The position numbers were made by a program, and so were the translations under genes. Source: Polaribacter sp. SA4-12 (GTDB lineage: Bacteria; Bacteroidota; Bacteroidia; Flavobacteriales; Flavobacteriaceae). Taken from it: DNA of 64,000 bases. Positions 20,034-29,090 of this stretch are shown here, piece after piece. How positions within the stretch are numbered: the stretch's first letter is position 1; the number at the start of each line of letters is the position of its first letter. The stretch spans positions 3,143,501-3,207,500 of the forward strand of contig NZ_CP019334.1 in assembly GCF_002163675.1 (NCBI RefSeq), given 5' to 3'. The notes beneath the pieces were generated by a model. It saw nothing but the letters and a program-made list of their open reading frames with translations. It ran no database searches and had not been told where the DNA came from.

Positions 20034-20429
20034 ATGGAAGAAACGAATAGACAGCGAAAGATTGCAGGGGTATTACAAAAAGATTTAGTAGACGTTCTGC
20101 AAAAGGCAGCACAAGATGGTATGAGAGGAGTAATTATTTCTGTATCTAAAGTTCATGTAACTTCAGATTTAGGAATCGCTAAAGTATATTTAAGTGTTTT
20201 TCCTTCAGATAAAAGAGAAGATATTATTAAAGGTGTGCAGTCTAATACTGCTACAATACGTTATGAAATGGCGTCTAGAACGAAACACCAACTACGTAGA
20301 ATGCCAGAGTTATTGTTTTATGGTGATGACACTTTAGATTATAATGAAGGTATTGATAAGTCTTTAAAAGGAGATGACGAGAATCCTATTAAAAACCCTA
20401 GTGTTTTACCTAGACGTAAAAAACAATAA
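20034..20429 (+). CDS. rbfA: 30S ribosome-binding factor RbfA
   Basis: The 131-residue KH-like protein binds the maturing 30S subunit and helps 16S rRNA 5' end processing. Family features include the N-terminal RQRKIAGVLQKDLVDVLQ, the segment SDLGIAKVYLSVFP, and MASRTKHQLRRMPELLFYGDDTLDY (given here only as landmarks near residues 83-107). Length is typical. A permease gene follows after 15 bases, an arrangement often seen in Flavobacteriia. Confidence 0.95.
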   Translation: MEETNRQRKIAGVLQKDLVDVLQKAAQDGMRGVIISVSKVHVTSDLGIAKVYLSVFPSDKREDIIKGVQSNTATIRYEMASRTKHQLRRMPELLFYGDDTLDYNEGIDKSLKGDDENPIKNPSVLPRRKKQ

Positions 20430-20444
20430 ATTCAGAGAACTTAT

Positions 20445-21647
20445 TTGAATTTTCCTTTATACATAGCCAAAAGATATTTATTTTCAAAAACGAGTAATAA
20501 TGCCATAAACATTATTACAATAATTGCTTCTTTTGGAGTAATTGTTGGCGCTTTAGCTTTGTTTATAATTCTTTCTGGTTTTTCTGGGTTGCGTACTTTT
20601 AGTTATAGTTTGTTAGATGTTTCAGATCCTGATATTAAAATTACAGCTAGTAAAGGAAAAACCTTTCTGTATACAAAAAATGTTCAGCAGAATTTAGAAA
20701 ATAATACTTCAATTGATGCTTTTTCTAAAATTGTTGAAGAACGTGTTTTTTTAGAGTATAATGACAAAAGTGAAATCGCTTTTATAAAAGGAGTAGAAGA
20801 GAATTATAATTCGATTACACATATAGATTCCGTTTTAAATTTAGGGAATTGGTTAGATAAAGAGTTGCCAAAAACAGCAGTTGTTGGTAACGGTATTTCT
20901 AGAAAACTGTCTTTAGGTATTTTGAATTTTGGAGCACCTTTATCTATTATGGTTCCGAAACCTGGAGTTGGTTTTATAAATCCAAATAATGCATTCTATA
21001 AAATGGATGTACAAATTGTTGGGTTATATTCAGGAACTGAAGATTTTGAAAATAAGTTTGTTTTTGTTTCAATAAATGACGCTAAGAATCTATTGAAGTA
21101 TAAAGAAAATCAATTTACAGGAATTGAAATTAAATTAAAAGATACCTCAGAAGCTGATTTGTTTGCAGAAGAACTTCAAGAACAATTAGGTAGTCAATTT
21201 AAAGTGCAAACCAAACAACAATTAAACGAAGTTTTCTATAAGGTGATAAATACAGAAAATTTTGTGTCTTATCTTATTTTTACATTGATTGTAATCATTG
21301 CTTTATTCAATGTAATTGGAGCGATAATTATGATGATTATCGATAAAAAATCAAACTTAAAAACCCTTTTTAGTCTGGGAGCAACCATTAAAGAAATTAA
21401 AAAAATCTTTGTAATGCAAGGTTTTTTGCTGACTTTTTTAGGAATGTTAATTGGTTTAACATTGGGCGTTTTATTAGTTATTATTCAAAAACAGTTTGGA
21501 TTATTTATGATAACTCAAAATTTACCTTATCCAGTAGAATTTAGATTTTCTAATCTTTTTATTGTGATTGCTACAATTACAGTTTTAGGTTTTATAGCAT
21601 CTAAAATTGCAAGTAGTAGAATTACGAAAGAGTTTATTGAAAGATAA
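20445..21647 (+). CDS. ABC transporter permease, LolC/LolE-like (FtsX family)
   Basis: The 400-residue inner-membrane protein starts with TTG. It has one N-terminal helix (about 20-45), a large periplasmic MacB-type domain (about 50-265) and three C-terminal helices with the FtsX fold. The N-terminus FPLYIAKRYLFSK is typical of LolC/E. It likely takes part in lipoprotein release from the inner membrane together with an ATPase encoded elsewhere. It follows rbfA by 15 bases. Confidence 0.9.
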   Translation: MNFPLYIAKRYLFSKTSNNAINIITIIASFGVIVGALALFIILSGFSGLRTFSYSLLDVSDPDIKITASKGKTFLYTKNVQQNLENNTSIDAFSKIVEERVFLEYNDKSEIAFIKGVEENYNSITHIDSVLNLGNWLDKELPKTAVVGNGISRKLSLGILNFGAPLSIMVPKPGVGFINPNNAFYKMDVQIVGLYSGTEDFENKFVFVSINDAKNLLKYKENQFTGIEIKLKDTSEADLFAEELQEQLGSQFKVQTKQQLNEVFYKVINTENFVSYLIFTLIVIIALFNVIGAIIMMIIDKKSNLKTLFSLGATIKEIKKIFVMQGFLLTFLGMLIGLTLGVLLVIIQKQFGLFMITQNLPYPVEFRFSNLFIVIATITVLGFIASKIASSRITKEFIER

Positions 21648-21651
21648 TTTC

Positions 21652-22245
21652 ATGAAAAATTATATACAGTTAATCATTCTTTTTTTCTGCTTACTATTGA
21701 TTTTTTCATGTGCTTCTATTAATCAAAATAGTATTAAAAAAGATGGAGCATTCGAAAAATTGGATAGTTTAAAAAAAACAAAAAGAATTATAAATTATTC
21801 TGTTAAAATAGACGGTAAAAACTGGTTGTCGCACAACAAAATTACACCTGAATTTGGAGCGCTTTACTATTATATAAAAGTTGCAGGAGATAGTGTTCCA
21901 TCAAATTATTCTACAGTTTCAATTAATATACATAGCAATCGAGTAAATAAAGGTTGGCAGAAACCAATTAGTATTGAAGATTATTTAGAGCGATTTGTAA
22001 AACTTAAAGGGAAATATAAAGATTTTAAAAATAATATAATTGATATAAAGCATACTAGATATGGTAAATCTTATTTGGTGAAATTTAAAGATATTAGAAC
22101 TTATAATTATACAAATGCATCTTTCTTGTTTTTTTACAAAAACTATGGATACGCAATCGAATATTCAGCTTTAGATAATTATTATGATGTTTTTTTATCC
22201 GAAGTAGAAAAAATAGTGCAATCGTTTAAAGTAGAGGAAAAGTAA
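21652..22245 (+). CDS. Lipoprotein of unknown function
   Basis: The 197-residue product starts at the ATG at 21652. A longer reading would overlap the preceding permease gene and lose the signal peptide. The lipobox LLLIFSCAS puts the lipidated Cys near residue 20. The rest looks like a compact alpha/beta domain with a C-terminal segment (ASFLFFYKNYGYAIEYSAL) reminiscent of PsbP/DUF1795-type folds, but I cannot assign a family. It is probably co-transcribed with the permease, five bases apart. Confidence 0.75.
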   Translation: MKNYIQLIILFFCLLLIFSCASINQNSIKKDGAFEKLDSLKKTKRIINYSVKIDGKNWLSHNKITPEFGALYYYIKVAGDSVPSNYSTVSINIHSNRVNKGWQKPISIEDYLERFVKLKGKYKDFKNNIIDIKHTRYGKSYLVKFKDIRTYNYTNASFLFFYKNYGYAIEYSALDNYYDVFLSEVEKIVQSFKVEEK

Positions 22246-22250
22246 AATAT

Positions 22251-23249
22251 TTAAAATTGTGGAATAATAGTATTCCCAAACTTAGCTTCAACTTCATCAA
22301 ACGTAGCAAAAACATCTTTTGCATCATCAGAAGTTACCATTTTCATTCTATATTCTTTAAAATGCGGAATTCCTTTAAAGTAATTCGTGTAATGTCTTCT
22401 TGTTTCAAAAACACCTAAAACAGGTCCTTTCCAATCAATAGCCATTTGTAAATGCCTTCTTGCCATTTCTACACGTTGTGCAATTGTTGGTTTTGCTAAA
22501 TAGGTTCCCGTTTTAAAATAATGCTTTATTTCATTAAAAAACCAAGGGTAACCAATAGCAGCTCTACCAATCATACAACCATCTAATCCATAAGAATCTC
22601 TCATCTCCATAGCTTTTTCAGGAGAAGTTACATCTCCATTTCCAAAAACAGGAATGTGCATTCTTTGGTTGTTTTTTACTTCAGCAATTGGTTTCCAATC
22701 TGCTTCACCTTTATACATTTGTGCACGCGTTCTACCATGAATAGAGATTGCCGCACAACCAACATCTTGCAAGCGTTCTGCTACTTCTACAATTCTAATA
22801 GAATCATGATCCCAACCTAAGCGAGTTTTTACAGTAACAGGTAAATTGGTGTGTTTTACCATGGCTTCTGTAAGTGAAACCATTAAATCTATGTCTTTTA
22901 AAATTCCTGCCCCAGCACCTTTAGAAACTACTTTTTTTACAGGACATCCAAAATTAATATCAATAATATCTGGATTCGATTTTTCAACAATCTCAACTGT
23001 TTTTAACATCGATTCTAAATTGGCGCCAAAAATCTGAATTCCTACAGGACGTTCTTTTTCGTAAATATCTAACTTCATAATGCTTTTTGCAGCATCGCGA
23101 ATCAATCCTTCAGAAGAAATAAATTCTGTATACACAACATCTGCACCATGTTCTTTACACAATGCTCTAAAAGGTGGGTCAGATACGTCTTCCATTGGTG
23201 CTAATAATAATGGAAAGTCCGGAAGTTCTATGTTGCCTATTTTTACCAA
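22251..23249 (-). CDS. dusB: tRNA-dihydrouridine synthase, DusB type
   Basis: The 332-residue FMN enzyme reduces uridines in the tRNA D-loop. Visible are the N-terminal LLAPMEDVSDPPFR, the catalytic Cys in DINFGCPVKKVVSKGAGAG near residue 100, and the FMN phosphate-binding GNGDVTSPE and GCMIGRAAIGYPWFF. Length fits DusB. It converges with the upstream plus-strand lipoprotein gene. Confidence 0.95.
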   Translation of the reverse strand: MVKIGNIELPDFPLLLAPMEDVSDPPFRALCKEHGADVVYTEFISSEGLIRDAAKSIMKLDIYEKERPVGIQIFGANLESMLKTVEIVEKSNPDIIDINFGCPVKKVVSKGAGAGILKDIDLMVSLTEAMVKHTNLPVTVKTRLGWDHDSIRIVEVAERLQDVGCAAISIHGRTRAQMYKGEADWKPIAEVKNNQRMHIPVFGNGDVTSPEKAMEMRDSYGLDGCMIGRAAIGYPWFFNEIKHYFKTGTYLAKPTIAQRVEMARRHLQMAIDWKGPVLGVFETRRHYTNYFKGIPHFKEYRMKMVTSDDAKDVFATFDEVEAKFGNTIIPQF

Positions 23250-23255
23250 AACTGT

Positions 23256-23657
23256 TTAATTTTTTGCGAAATTAGTGTTTTTATTTGTCAGAAGCCAAAA
23301 ACTATAGAAACCTAAAAATAATTCTGCAAAAGTTCCAAAGATATAGCCAAAAGTTGGGGTTCCGTCTAAAAACAGACTTATCACTCTTCCAGAACCTAAA
23401 CCTAGCATAAAAATCATATTTGTTAAGATTGCAGTTTTTAAGTAAGTAGGTTTAAAGATTCCTAAAATCCATAAAGTTGAAAACCCTATATATAATCCCA
23501 TAATTGCTTTAAAAAAATTATGCTCATCTATTGTATTTAAATGAATGTCGAATTGAGAACTTGGATCAAATCCGTAAAATATTGAAACAGGAACTACAAT
23601 TAGAACAGAAATTATTAAATGAATTTTATGAATGAAGTCTTGCTTTGTATTTATCAT
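23256..23657 (-). CDS. DUF4345-type small membrane protein
   Basis: The 133-residue protein has four hydrophobic segments and the typical DUF4345 pattern FFKAIMGLYIGFSTLWILG and LGLGSGRVISLFLDG. Function is unknown. It lies 6 bases upstream of dusB and 6 bases downstream of the M28 peptidase gene on the same strand. Confidence 0.85.
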   Translation of the reverse strand: MINTKQDFIHKIHLIISVLIVVPVSIFYGFDPSSQFDIHLNTIDEHNFFKAIMGLYIGFSTLWILGIFKPTYLKTAILTNMIFMLGLGSGRVISLFLDGTPTFGYIFGTFAELFLGFYSFWLLTNKNTNFAKN

Positions 23658-23663
23658 TTTAAA

Positions 23664-24886
23664 TTAAAAGTTGATTTCCTTTTCCACTTCTTTTTCGCCT
23701 CTTTTTACAATAACCTTACTTTTGTCTCCTTTTTCAAAAACAGATAAAGCTCTCATATAACTCATCATATTAGTTACCAAACTATCACCTAGTTTAATAA
23801 CAATATCACCTTTTTGTAAACCAGCTTTTTGTGCTGGCTTATCTTCAGAGATACCATCAATTCGCATTCCTTTTCCATCAAACATATAATCGGGAATTAC
23901 ACCCAAGCCAACTTTAAAACGTGGGGAGTTTTTACCTTCATTTTTTGTTTTTTTGAAAACTAATTTTCCATTATCATTTAAATCAGAAATAATATTAAAG
24001 ATGTAATTACTGATGGTTTCCATCCCTTCGTAATTCAACTTTTCAGCATCGTCTCCAGGTTTATGATAATCTTCATGCTGACCCGTAAAAAAGTGTAAAA
24101 CAGGAATATCAGCTAAATAAAAACTAGTATGATCACTTGGTCCAACACCAGATTCTTGCTGAATTAGTTTAAAACTGTCGTTATGAGATTTTAAAGTTTG
24201 TTTAAAAATAGGTGAAGTACCAGTTCCATAAACAGCTAAAGCAGTATCTTTTTTTAATCTTCCAACCATATCCATATTAATCATGTAAGAAACTTTCTTA
24301 GTATCAATAGTTGGGTTCTTTACAAAATAATTAGAACCAAGAAGTCCCATTTCTTCACCAGAAAAAGTAATAAATAGATAATTATTCTTTGTATTTTTCT
24401 TTTTCAGTTTTGCAACTAAATTTAATAAAATAGCCACTCCGGAAGCATTATCATCTGCACCATTATGAATTGCTTTTATAGAATCTCTGTATAAAGAACC
24501 TTCGCCTCCAAAACCTAAGTGATCAAAATGGGCTCCAATTATTACAGTGTTTTTTGCCTTATTATCTACAAAACCGATAACGTTATTTCCAGTAATTGTT
24601 CCATCACCATTACATCAAACTTCACTTCATCATGTGGGTTTGTTTTAGGTTTAAAAGTAAAAGGTTGTAAGAAACCTTTCGTTCCTTTTGCTTGTAAGTT
24701 TAACTCTTTAAATCTTTTTTGAATATAATCGGCAGCAGCTTTTTCGCCCTTTGTACCGGTTTGTCTTCCTTCTAATTTATCCGAAGCTAAAAATAATACA
24801 TCTTCTTTAATTCTAGTTTCTTGATTAATTATTGGTTTACAAGAAACTATAAAAGAGAAAAAGATTAAAAATAGGATATTTTTCAT
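23664..24886 (-). pseudogene. M28-family zinc aminopeptidase with PDZ domain, broken by a frameshift
   Basis: Two reading frames together encode one secreted lipoprotein peptidase. The first (24886-24566) gives the lipoprotein signal (FSFIVSCKP) and the start of the protease-associated region. The rest, in another frame from about 24610 down to 23664, gives all five zinc-site motifs: GAHFDHLG, GADDNASG, FSGEEMGLLGS, MDMVGR and QHEDYHKPGDD. A C-terminal PDZ domain follows. Loss of one base in the GATGTAATGG region (24607-24616) explains the break; one more T would restore DVNGDGTI. It may be a recent mutation or a sequencing error. Confidence 0.85.
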
Positions 24887-25167
24887 AATGTTATTTTTTA
24901 CAAAATTAGAGAATTATTATAACTTATTGAATTCTATGAGAATATAGATAAAATGGTTTTAAAGTTTAACCTTAAGTTGGTTTATTATTTATAGAATTAT
25001 TGGTTTTGGTTTAAATGATGAGTTAGAACGTCAAATTAATGTTTTATAAGCTATACAAGTCTCTTTGTTTCTTTTTGTAATATAAAATGTTCAAAATAGT
25101 TTATTTTTATTATGTAAATCAACTTTATTTATTATCTTAATACCCTACTTATTTAAAAAGAAAAAAT

Positions 25168-25443
25168 ATGGGGGCAAAAGAAAATATTTTAAGAAAAATT
25201 AGAATTTTAATTACCAATCAATTCGATTCACCAGAAGAAGCTTTTAGTTTTTTTGACTCAGACAAAGATGGAAGGTTAAAGAAATCTGAGATAAAAAAAT
25301 TACTAAAAAGTGCTGCAGTAAATGGTTTTATAAGAGGTGTTGTTGCTAAAGAACTATTAAAAGGCTACGATAAATCTAGTGATGATACTATAAACTGGGA
25401 AGAGTTTAAAGTCGCAATTGAAGAATTAGAACGAGATTTATAA
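25168..25443 (+). CDS. Small EF-hand calcium-binding protein
   Basis: The 91-residue cytoplasmic-type protein has no signal peptide. A canonical EF-hand loop has Asp30, Asp32, Asp34, Gly35 and Glu41 (FDSDKDGRLKKSEI). A second, weaker loop lies near residues 70-81 (YDKSSDDTINWEEF). The rest is helical. The partner is unknown. It stands alone and ends at a strong terminator. Confidence 0.85.
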   Translation: MGAKENILRKIRILITNQFDSPEEAFSFFDSDKDGRLKKSEIKKLLKSAAVNGFIRGVVAKELLKGYDKSSDDTINWEEFKVAIEELERDL

Positions 25444-25463
25444 AAGAATATATTTCCAAAAAA

Positions 25464-25495
25464 AAAGTACAATGAATCTCATTGTACTTTTTTTA
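25464..25495 (+). terminator. Intrinsic terminator after the EF-hand gene
   Basis: A 12-bp perfect stem (25464-25475 with 25479-25490) with a 3-base loop is followed by Ts. Confidence 0.92.
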
Positions 25496-25518
25496 TTTGA
25501 GAAGGTCTGTAAATAGCA

Positions 25519-25526
25519 TATCTTTG
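25519..25526 (+). promoter_or_regulatory. Promoter -7 box for lepA
   Basis: TATCTTTG matches TAnnTTTG, 28 bases upstream of the lepA ATG at 25555. Confidence 0.6.
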
Positions 25527-25554
25527 TAAGTTGAACGCAGTTAGAAAACGAAGT

Positions 25555-27351
25555 ATGAAGAACATTAGAAACTTTTGCATTATCGCACATATTGATCATG
25601 GTAAAAGTACGTTGGCAGATAGATTATTAGAATATACAGGCTCTGTAACAGATCGTGAAAAGAAAGATCAGTTATTAGATAATATGGATTTAGAACGCGA
25701 ACGCGGAATTACCATAAAATCGCATGCTATTCAAATGGATTTTGAGCATAAAGGAGAACAATATGTTTTAAATTTAATTGATACTCCAGGTCACGTAGAT
25801 TTTTCTTACGAAGTTTCTCGTTCAATTGCTGCCTGTGAAGGTGCTTTACTAATTGTAGATGCAGCGCAAAGTATACAGGCACAAACAATTTCTAACTTAT
25901 ATCTAGCTTTAGAGAACGATTTAGAGATTATTCCTATCTTAAATAAAGTAGATTTACCTTCTGCAAACCCAGAAGAAGTAACAGACGATATTGTAGATTT
26001 ATTAGGTTGTGCCCCAGAAGATGTTATTCACGCAAGTGGAAAAACTGGTTTTGGTGTAGAGAACATTTTAGAAGCAATTATAGATAGAGTTCCTGCTCCA
26101 AAAGGAAACGTTGATGCACCATTACAAGCTTTAATTTTCGATTCAGTTTACAATTCTTACAGAGGAATTGAAACGTATTTCCGTGTTTTAAATGGAGAAA
26201 TCAAAAAAGGACAACGTATTAAATTTATGGCAACTGGCAATGAGTATTTTGCTGATGAAGTTGGTACTTTAAAATTAGAGCAAGTTGTTAGAAAATCTGT
26301 AAAAGCAGGTGATGTTGGTTATTTAATTACAGGAATTAAAACAGCAAAAGAAGTAAAAGTAGGAGATACTATTACAGATGCAGTGAATCCTACAACAGAA
26401 ATTATTGATGGTTTCGAAGATGTAAAACCAATGGTTTTTGCAGGTATTTATCCAGTTGATACAGAAGATTTTGAAGAATTGCGTTATTCAATGGAAAAGC
26501 TGCAATTAAACGATGCTTCTTTAGTATTTGTACCAGAAAGTTCTGCAGCTTTAGGTTTTGGTTTTCGTTGTGGATTCTTAGGAATGTTACACATGGAAAT
26601 TATTCAAGAACGTTTAGAGCGTGAGTTTAATATGACTGTTATTACAACGGTTCCCAATGTATCTTACCACGCCTACACTAAGAAAAATCCAAATGAATTA
26701 CTTTTATTAAATAATCCTACAGATTTACCAGATCCATCAAGATTAGATAGAGTAGAAGAGCCTTTTATTAAAGCTTCTATCATTACAAAATCAGATTTTG
26801 TTGGTCAAGTAATGAGTTTGTGTATCGAAAAACGTGGAGAAATTACAAATCAAACCTACTTAACAACAGAAAGAGTAGAATTAACTTTTGATATGCCTTT
26901 GGCAGAAATTGTTTTCGATTTTTACGATCGTTTAAAAACAGTTTCTAAAGGATATGCTTCTTTCGATTATTCTCCGATTGGTATGAGAGAATCTAAATTG
27001 GTTAGAGTAGATATTTTATTAAACGGTTCTGGAGTAGATGCACTTTCTGCACTTTTACATGCAGATAATGCGTATACAATTGGTAAAAAGATAGTTGAAA
27101 AACTAAAAGAATTAATACCAAGACAACAGTTTGATATTCCTATTCAGGCAGCAATTGGAGCAAAAATTATTGCACGTGAAACTACAAAAGCGTTGCGTAA
27201 AGATGTTACTGCAAAATGTTATGGTGGAGATATTTCACGTAAACGTAAGTTATTAGAAAAGCAGAAAAAAGGTAAGAAAAGAATGCGTCAGGTTGGTAAT
27301 GTAGAAATTCCACAAGAAGCATTTATGGCAGTTTTAAAGTTGAATGATTAA
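25555..27351 (+). CDS. lepA: Elongation factor 4 (LepA)
   Basis: The 598-residue translational GTPase is started at the ATG at 25555, which gives the conserved N-terminus [20 protein letters not shown] motifs are the P-loop [14 protein letters not shown] and NKVD. The LepA-specific C-terminal domain ends with [18 protein letters not shown]. LepA acts on ribosomes during initiation or back-translocation. A weak hairpin terminator follows. Confidence 0.98.
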   Translation: MKNIRNFCIIAHIDHGKSTLADRLLEYTGSVTDREKKDQLLDNMDLERERGITIKSHAIQMDFEHKGEQYVLNLIDTPGHVDFSYEVSRSIAACEGALLIVDAAQSIQAQTISNLYLALENDLEIIPILNKVDLPSANPEEVTDDIVDLLGCAPEDVIHASGKTGFGVENILEAIIDRVPAPKGNVDAPLQALIFDSVYNSYRGIETYFRVLNGEIKKGQRIKFMATGNEYFADEVGTLKLEQVVRKSVKAGDVGYLITGIKTAKEVKVGDTITDAVNPTTEIIDGFEDVKPMVFAGIYPVDTEDFEELRYSMEKLQLNDASLVFVPESSAALGFGFRCGFLGMLHMEIIQERLEREFNMTVITTVPNVSYHAYTKKNPNELLLLNNPTDLPDPSRLDRVEEPFIKASIITKSDFVGQVMSLCIEKRGEITNQTYLTTERVELTFDMPLAEIVFDFYDRLKTVSKGYASFDYSPIGMRESKLVRVDILLNGSGVDALSALLHADNAYTIGKKIVEKLKELIPRQQFDIPIQAAIGAKIIARETTKALRKDVTAKCYGGDISRKRKLLEKQKKGKKRMRQVGNVEIPQEAFMAVLKLND

Positions 27352-27405
27352 ATTAGATAATTCGATTTTTAGACGTTTAGATTTTTAGAATCAAGATACA
27401 AGACA

Positions 27406-27437
27406 GAACCTTTTTGAGAAATCAAGAAGGTTTTTTA
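27406..27437 (+). terminator. Probable terminator after lepA
   Basis: A stem of 11 pairs with one U-G wobble (27407-27417 with 27422-27432) is followed by T6. Confidence 0.75.
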
Positions 27438-27440
27438 TTT

Positions 27441-27590
27441 GAAGCTATTTCCAGCTTTCACTACTCGCTTTTTTTATTTTAAAAAGAAATAAAAAAGAGC
27501 TCAAACAAACCGTTTCAAATGCGGAGCATTCAACGACTCAAAAGAAATATTAAAGCGGAGTTACTCTGGGCTAGACTAGTTTGCTAACAA
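27441..27590 (+). repeat. Interspersed repeat, copy B (long form)
   Basis: It begins GAAGCTATTTCC and ends near GGGCTAGACTAGTTTGC. It shares both ends with copies A and C, and most of its middle (AAAAAAGAGCTCAAAC, CAAATGCG, AGCATTCAACGA) with copy C. It follows lepA in the same orientation, just after the terminator hairpin. No reading frame is evident. Confidence 0.85.
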
Positions 27591-27649
27591 ATAGTTATTC
27601 CTTTAAAATCAAGATAATTTTTTATTTGCAGCTGTTTCTTTTTATCGCT

Positions 27650-27726
27650 GTCATTGCGAAGTTTACTTTTTTGTAAACTGTGGCAATCTCATAATTAGAA
27701 ACAGATTGTTTCGTTCCTCGCAATGA
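27650..27726. repeat. Palindromic interspersed repeat, interrupted by the IS110 element
   Basis: The terminal inverted repeat GTCATTGCGA (27650-27659) pairs with TCGCAATGA at 27718-27726; the missing final C lies on the far side of the IS at 28978. Inside is a 7-bp hairpin (27660-27666 with 27673-27679). The TCATTGCGA/TCGCAATGA ends and internal GGCAATCTC resemble a repeat I know from many Bacteroidota genomes. The IS is inserted in its right terminal arm. Confidence 0.75.
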
Positions 27727-28977
27727 TCTGTGTTAAAAAACTATTATTTATTGTTAAAATTTCTTTTATTTCAGAAAATATAAGTTTTGATGATTTTCAT
27801 TGTAAATTTGTTTGTTAGTCGCAATAGAAAAAATTTGCTTTATTAATTTATTAGCTATTGCAATTTTAATTACTCTCTCGGGTTTTCCTTTTTCTTTAAG
27901 TCGTTCATACATTTCGATACAATTTTTATTTACTCTTTTTGCAGACCAACTACATAAATACAAAAGTTTTCTAATTTGAGGTTTGCCCATTTTACAAATA
28001 TGTCCTTTACCTTTTACACTTGTTCCTGATTGATATAGCCTTGGACTAAATCCTACAAAAGCTGTCAGTTGTTTATAGTTATCAAATTTTGTGAAATTAT
28101 CTGTAATAACACTCATCATAATAGCCGTTTTTAGCCCGATTCCTGGTATCGTTTTTATTCTTTCAACCGTGTCTTTATAAGCTAATCTTCCTATTTGCTC
28201 TATCCTTTTTTTCAAACTTATCAATACGTCTTATTAATAATATTAGTACTTGTTTTAATTCTTTTCTAAGATCCGAACTCAACAAACCTGTTGCTTCAAA
28301 GGATTCTAATTGTCTTTTTGTTTGATGTTTTTGTTTTTTTAGTAATTCTAAAGCTGTGTAAAGTTGTTTAATTTCTATACTAGGTTTACTCTCTGGACAC
28401 CATCTTTTTAACTCATATTGAGCACCATATTCGGCAATTGTCTTTGCGTCTTTTTTATCTGTTTTTGCTCTATATAATCTTGTTTGACTATATCTTCTAA
28501 TTATCAAAGGATTTAATACACATACATTAAAACTAGATGCATGTAAAAAAGTTGCTAACTGAACATAATAAGGACCACTAGCCTCCATTACAATCCAGTC
28601 TGATGCACTAATCAATTTAATAAATTGCTCAAAACCTGTATTTTGATTCTTAAAAATTTTGTGAATCCATTTATCTTTTTCTAAATAAGAAACATCAAAG
28701 GTTTGCTTACTAATATCAATTCCTATAATTTTACTCATATCAAATGTTTTTATAGAAAAATTACTACATTTACTTATCAATCCTAAATACAGACTTGATG
28801 GTCTAATGATCTGTTCAAGTTTATGTAGTAAGGGGTAAAGTGATTAGCATTGCGAACGGTCTTTAATGACAAATGACGGACTATAATCTTTTCCTTTACC
28901 CTTACTTTTCTTGTTAAATATTAAATCTAATTTAAGCTTTTTAAAAACAGATCCTTATTTTTACAAACATAGGATGA
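27727..28977 (-). mobile_element. IS110-family insertion sequence, complete copy, about 1.25 kb
   Basis: The right limit is set by loss of identity with the left copy after 28978. The left limit is inferred from an ATGA shared by both junctions (27723-27726 and 28974-28977) and from restoration of the palindromic repeat when the element is removed. The uninterrupted site would read CCTCGCAATGACGCATATT. There are no terminal inverted repeats and no target duplication beyond the shared ATGA, as expected for IS110. The contents are a frameshifted DEDD transposase gene and a 5' noncoding region of about 240 bases. Confidence 0.88.
27766..28738 (-). pseudogene. IS110-family transposase, split by a frameshift at an A7 run
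   Basis: The first frame (ATG at 28736-28738) encodes the DEDD domain with Asp8, Glu52, Asp94 and Asp97. The second (28224 to 27766) encodes the C-terminal Transposase_20 domain with the helix-hairpin-helix KTIPGIGLKTA, and YQSGTSVKGKG, which should contain the catalytic serine. The total of 973 bases is one more than 324 codons. With six instead of seven As at the run (plus-strand T7 at 28206-28212) the two would join as one protein of normal length. It may be inactivated, or rely on slippage at the run. Confidence 0.85.
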
Positions 28978-28978
28978 C
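28741..28978 (-). ncRNA. Probable bridge RNA with target and donor guides
   Basis: Read on the minus strand, the first stem (28906-28894 with 28840-28827, 13 pairs and one bulge) encloses a loop whose inner part is closed by GATTA/TAATC. That loop holds CGTCAT (28878-28873) and TCGCAATG (28855-28848). The first equals the left side of the target (28979-28974). The second is complementary to the right side and equals 27718-27725. The second stem (28829-28823 with 28769-28763) encloses ACAGATCAT (28814-28806), equal to the element's 3' end (27731-27723). It also holds TAGGAT (28785-28780), matching its 5' end (28970-28975). The order target loop then donor loop, and left guide then right guide, matches the published IS621 bridge RNA. 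Expression is inferred. Confidence 0.72.
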
Positions 28979-29090
28979 GCATATTAAAAAGCAATAATAA
29001 GGTTAATAGTATCAACAGTTATTCGAACGATTTCAATCAGGTTTATATTTATTTCCCAGTCTGTTTGTTTATCCTGCGAAAGCAGTAATC
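28979..29090. other. Spacer between the IS element and a barrel-protein gene
   Basis: Together with the noncoding part of the IS this completes a 350-base gap. I see no gene or strong hairpin in this AT-rich flank. Its first base (G at 28979) continues the palindromic repeat that the IS interrupts. Confidence 0.5.

Noticed and set aside
24887..25167. A possible RNA gene between the M28 peptidase and EF-hand genes
   Set aside because: No stable hairpin, tRNA fold, promoter box with terminator or conserved motif is visible there.
27361..27405. TTTAGA/TTTTTAGA short repeats after lepA as a possible regulatory array
   Set aside because: They are irregular, AT-rich and of a kind common in this group; I see no defined unit or function.
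28190..28224. Classical -1 programmed frameshift at the A7 run of the transposase
   Set aside because: The two frames differ by +1 (or -2), so a single -1 slip would not join them.
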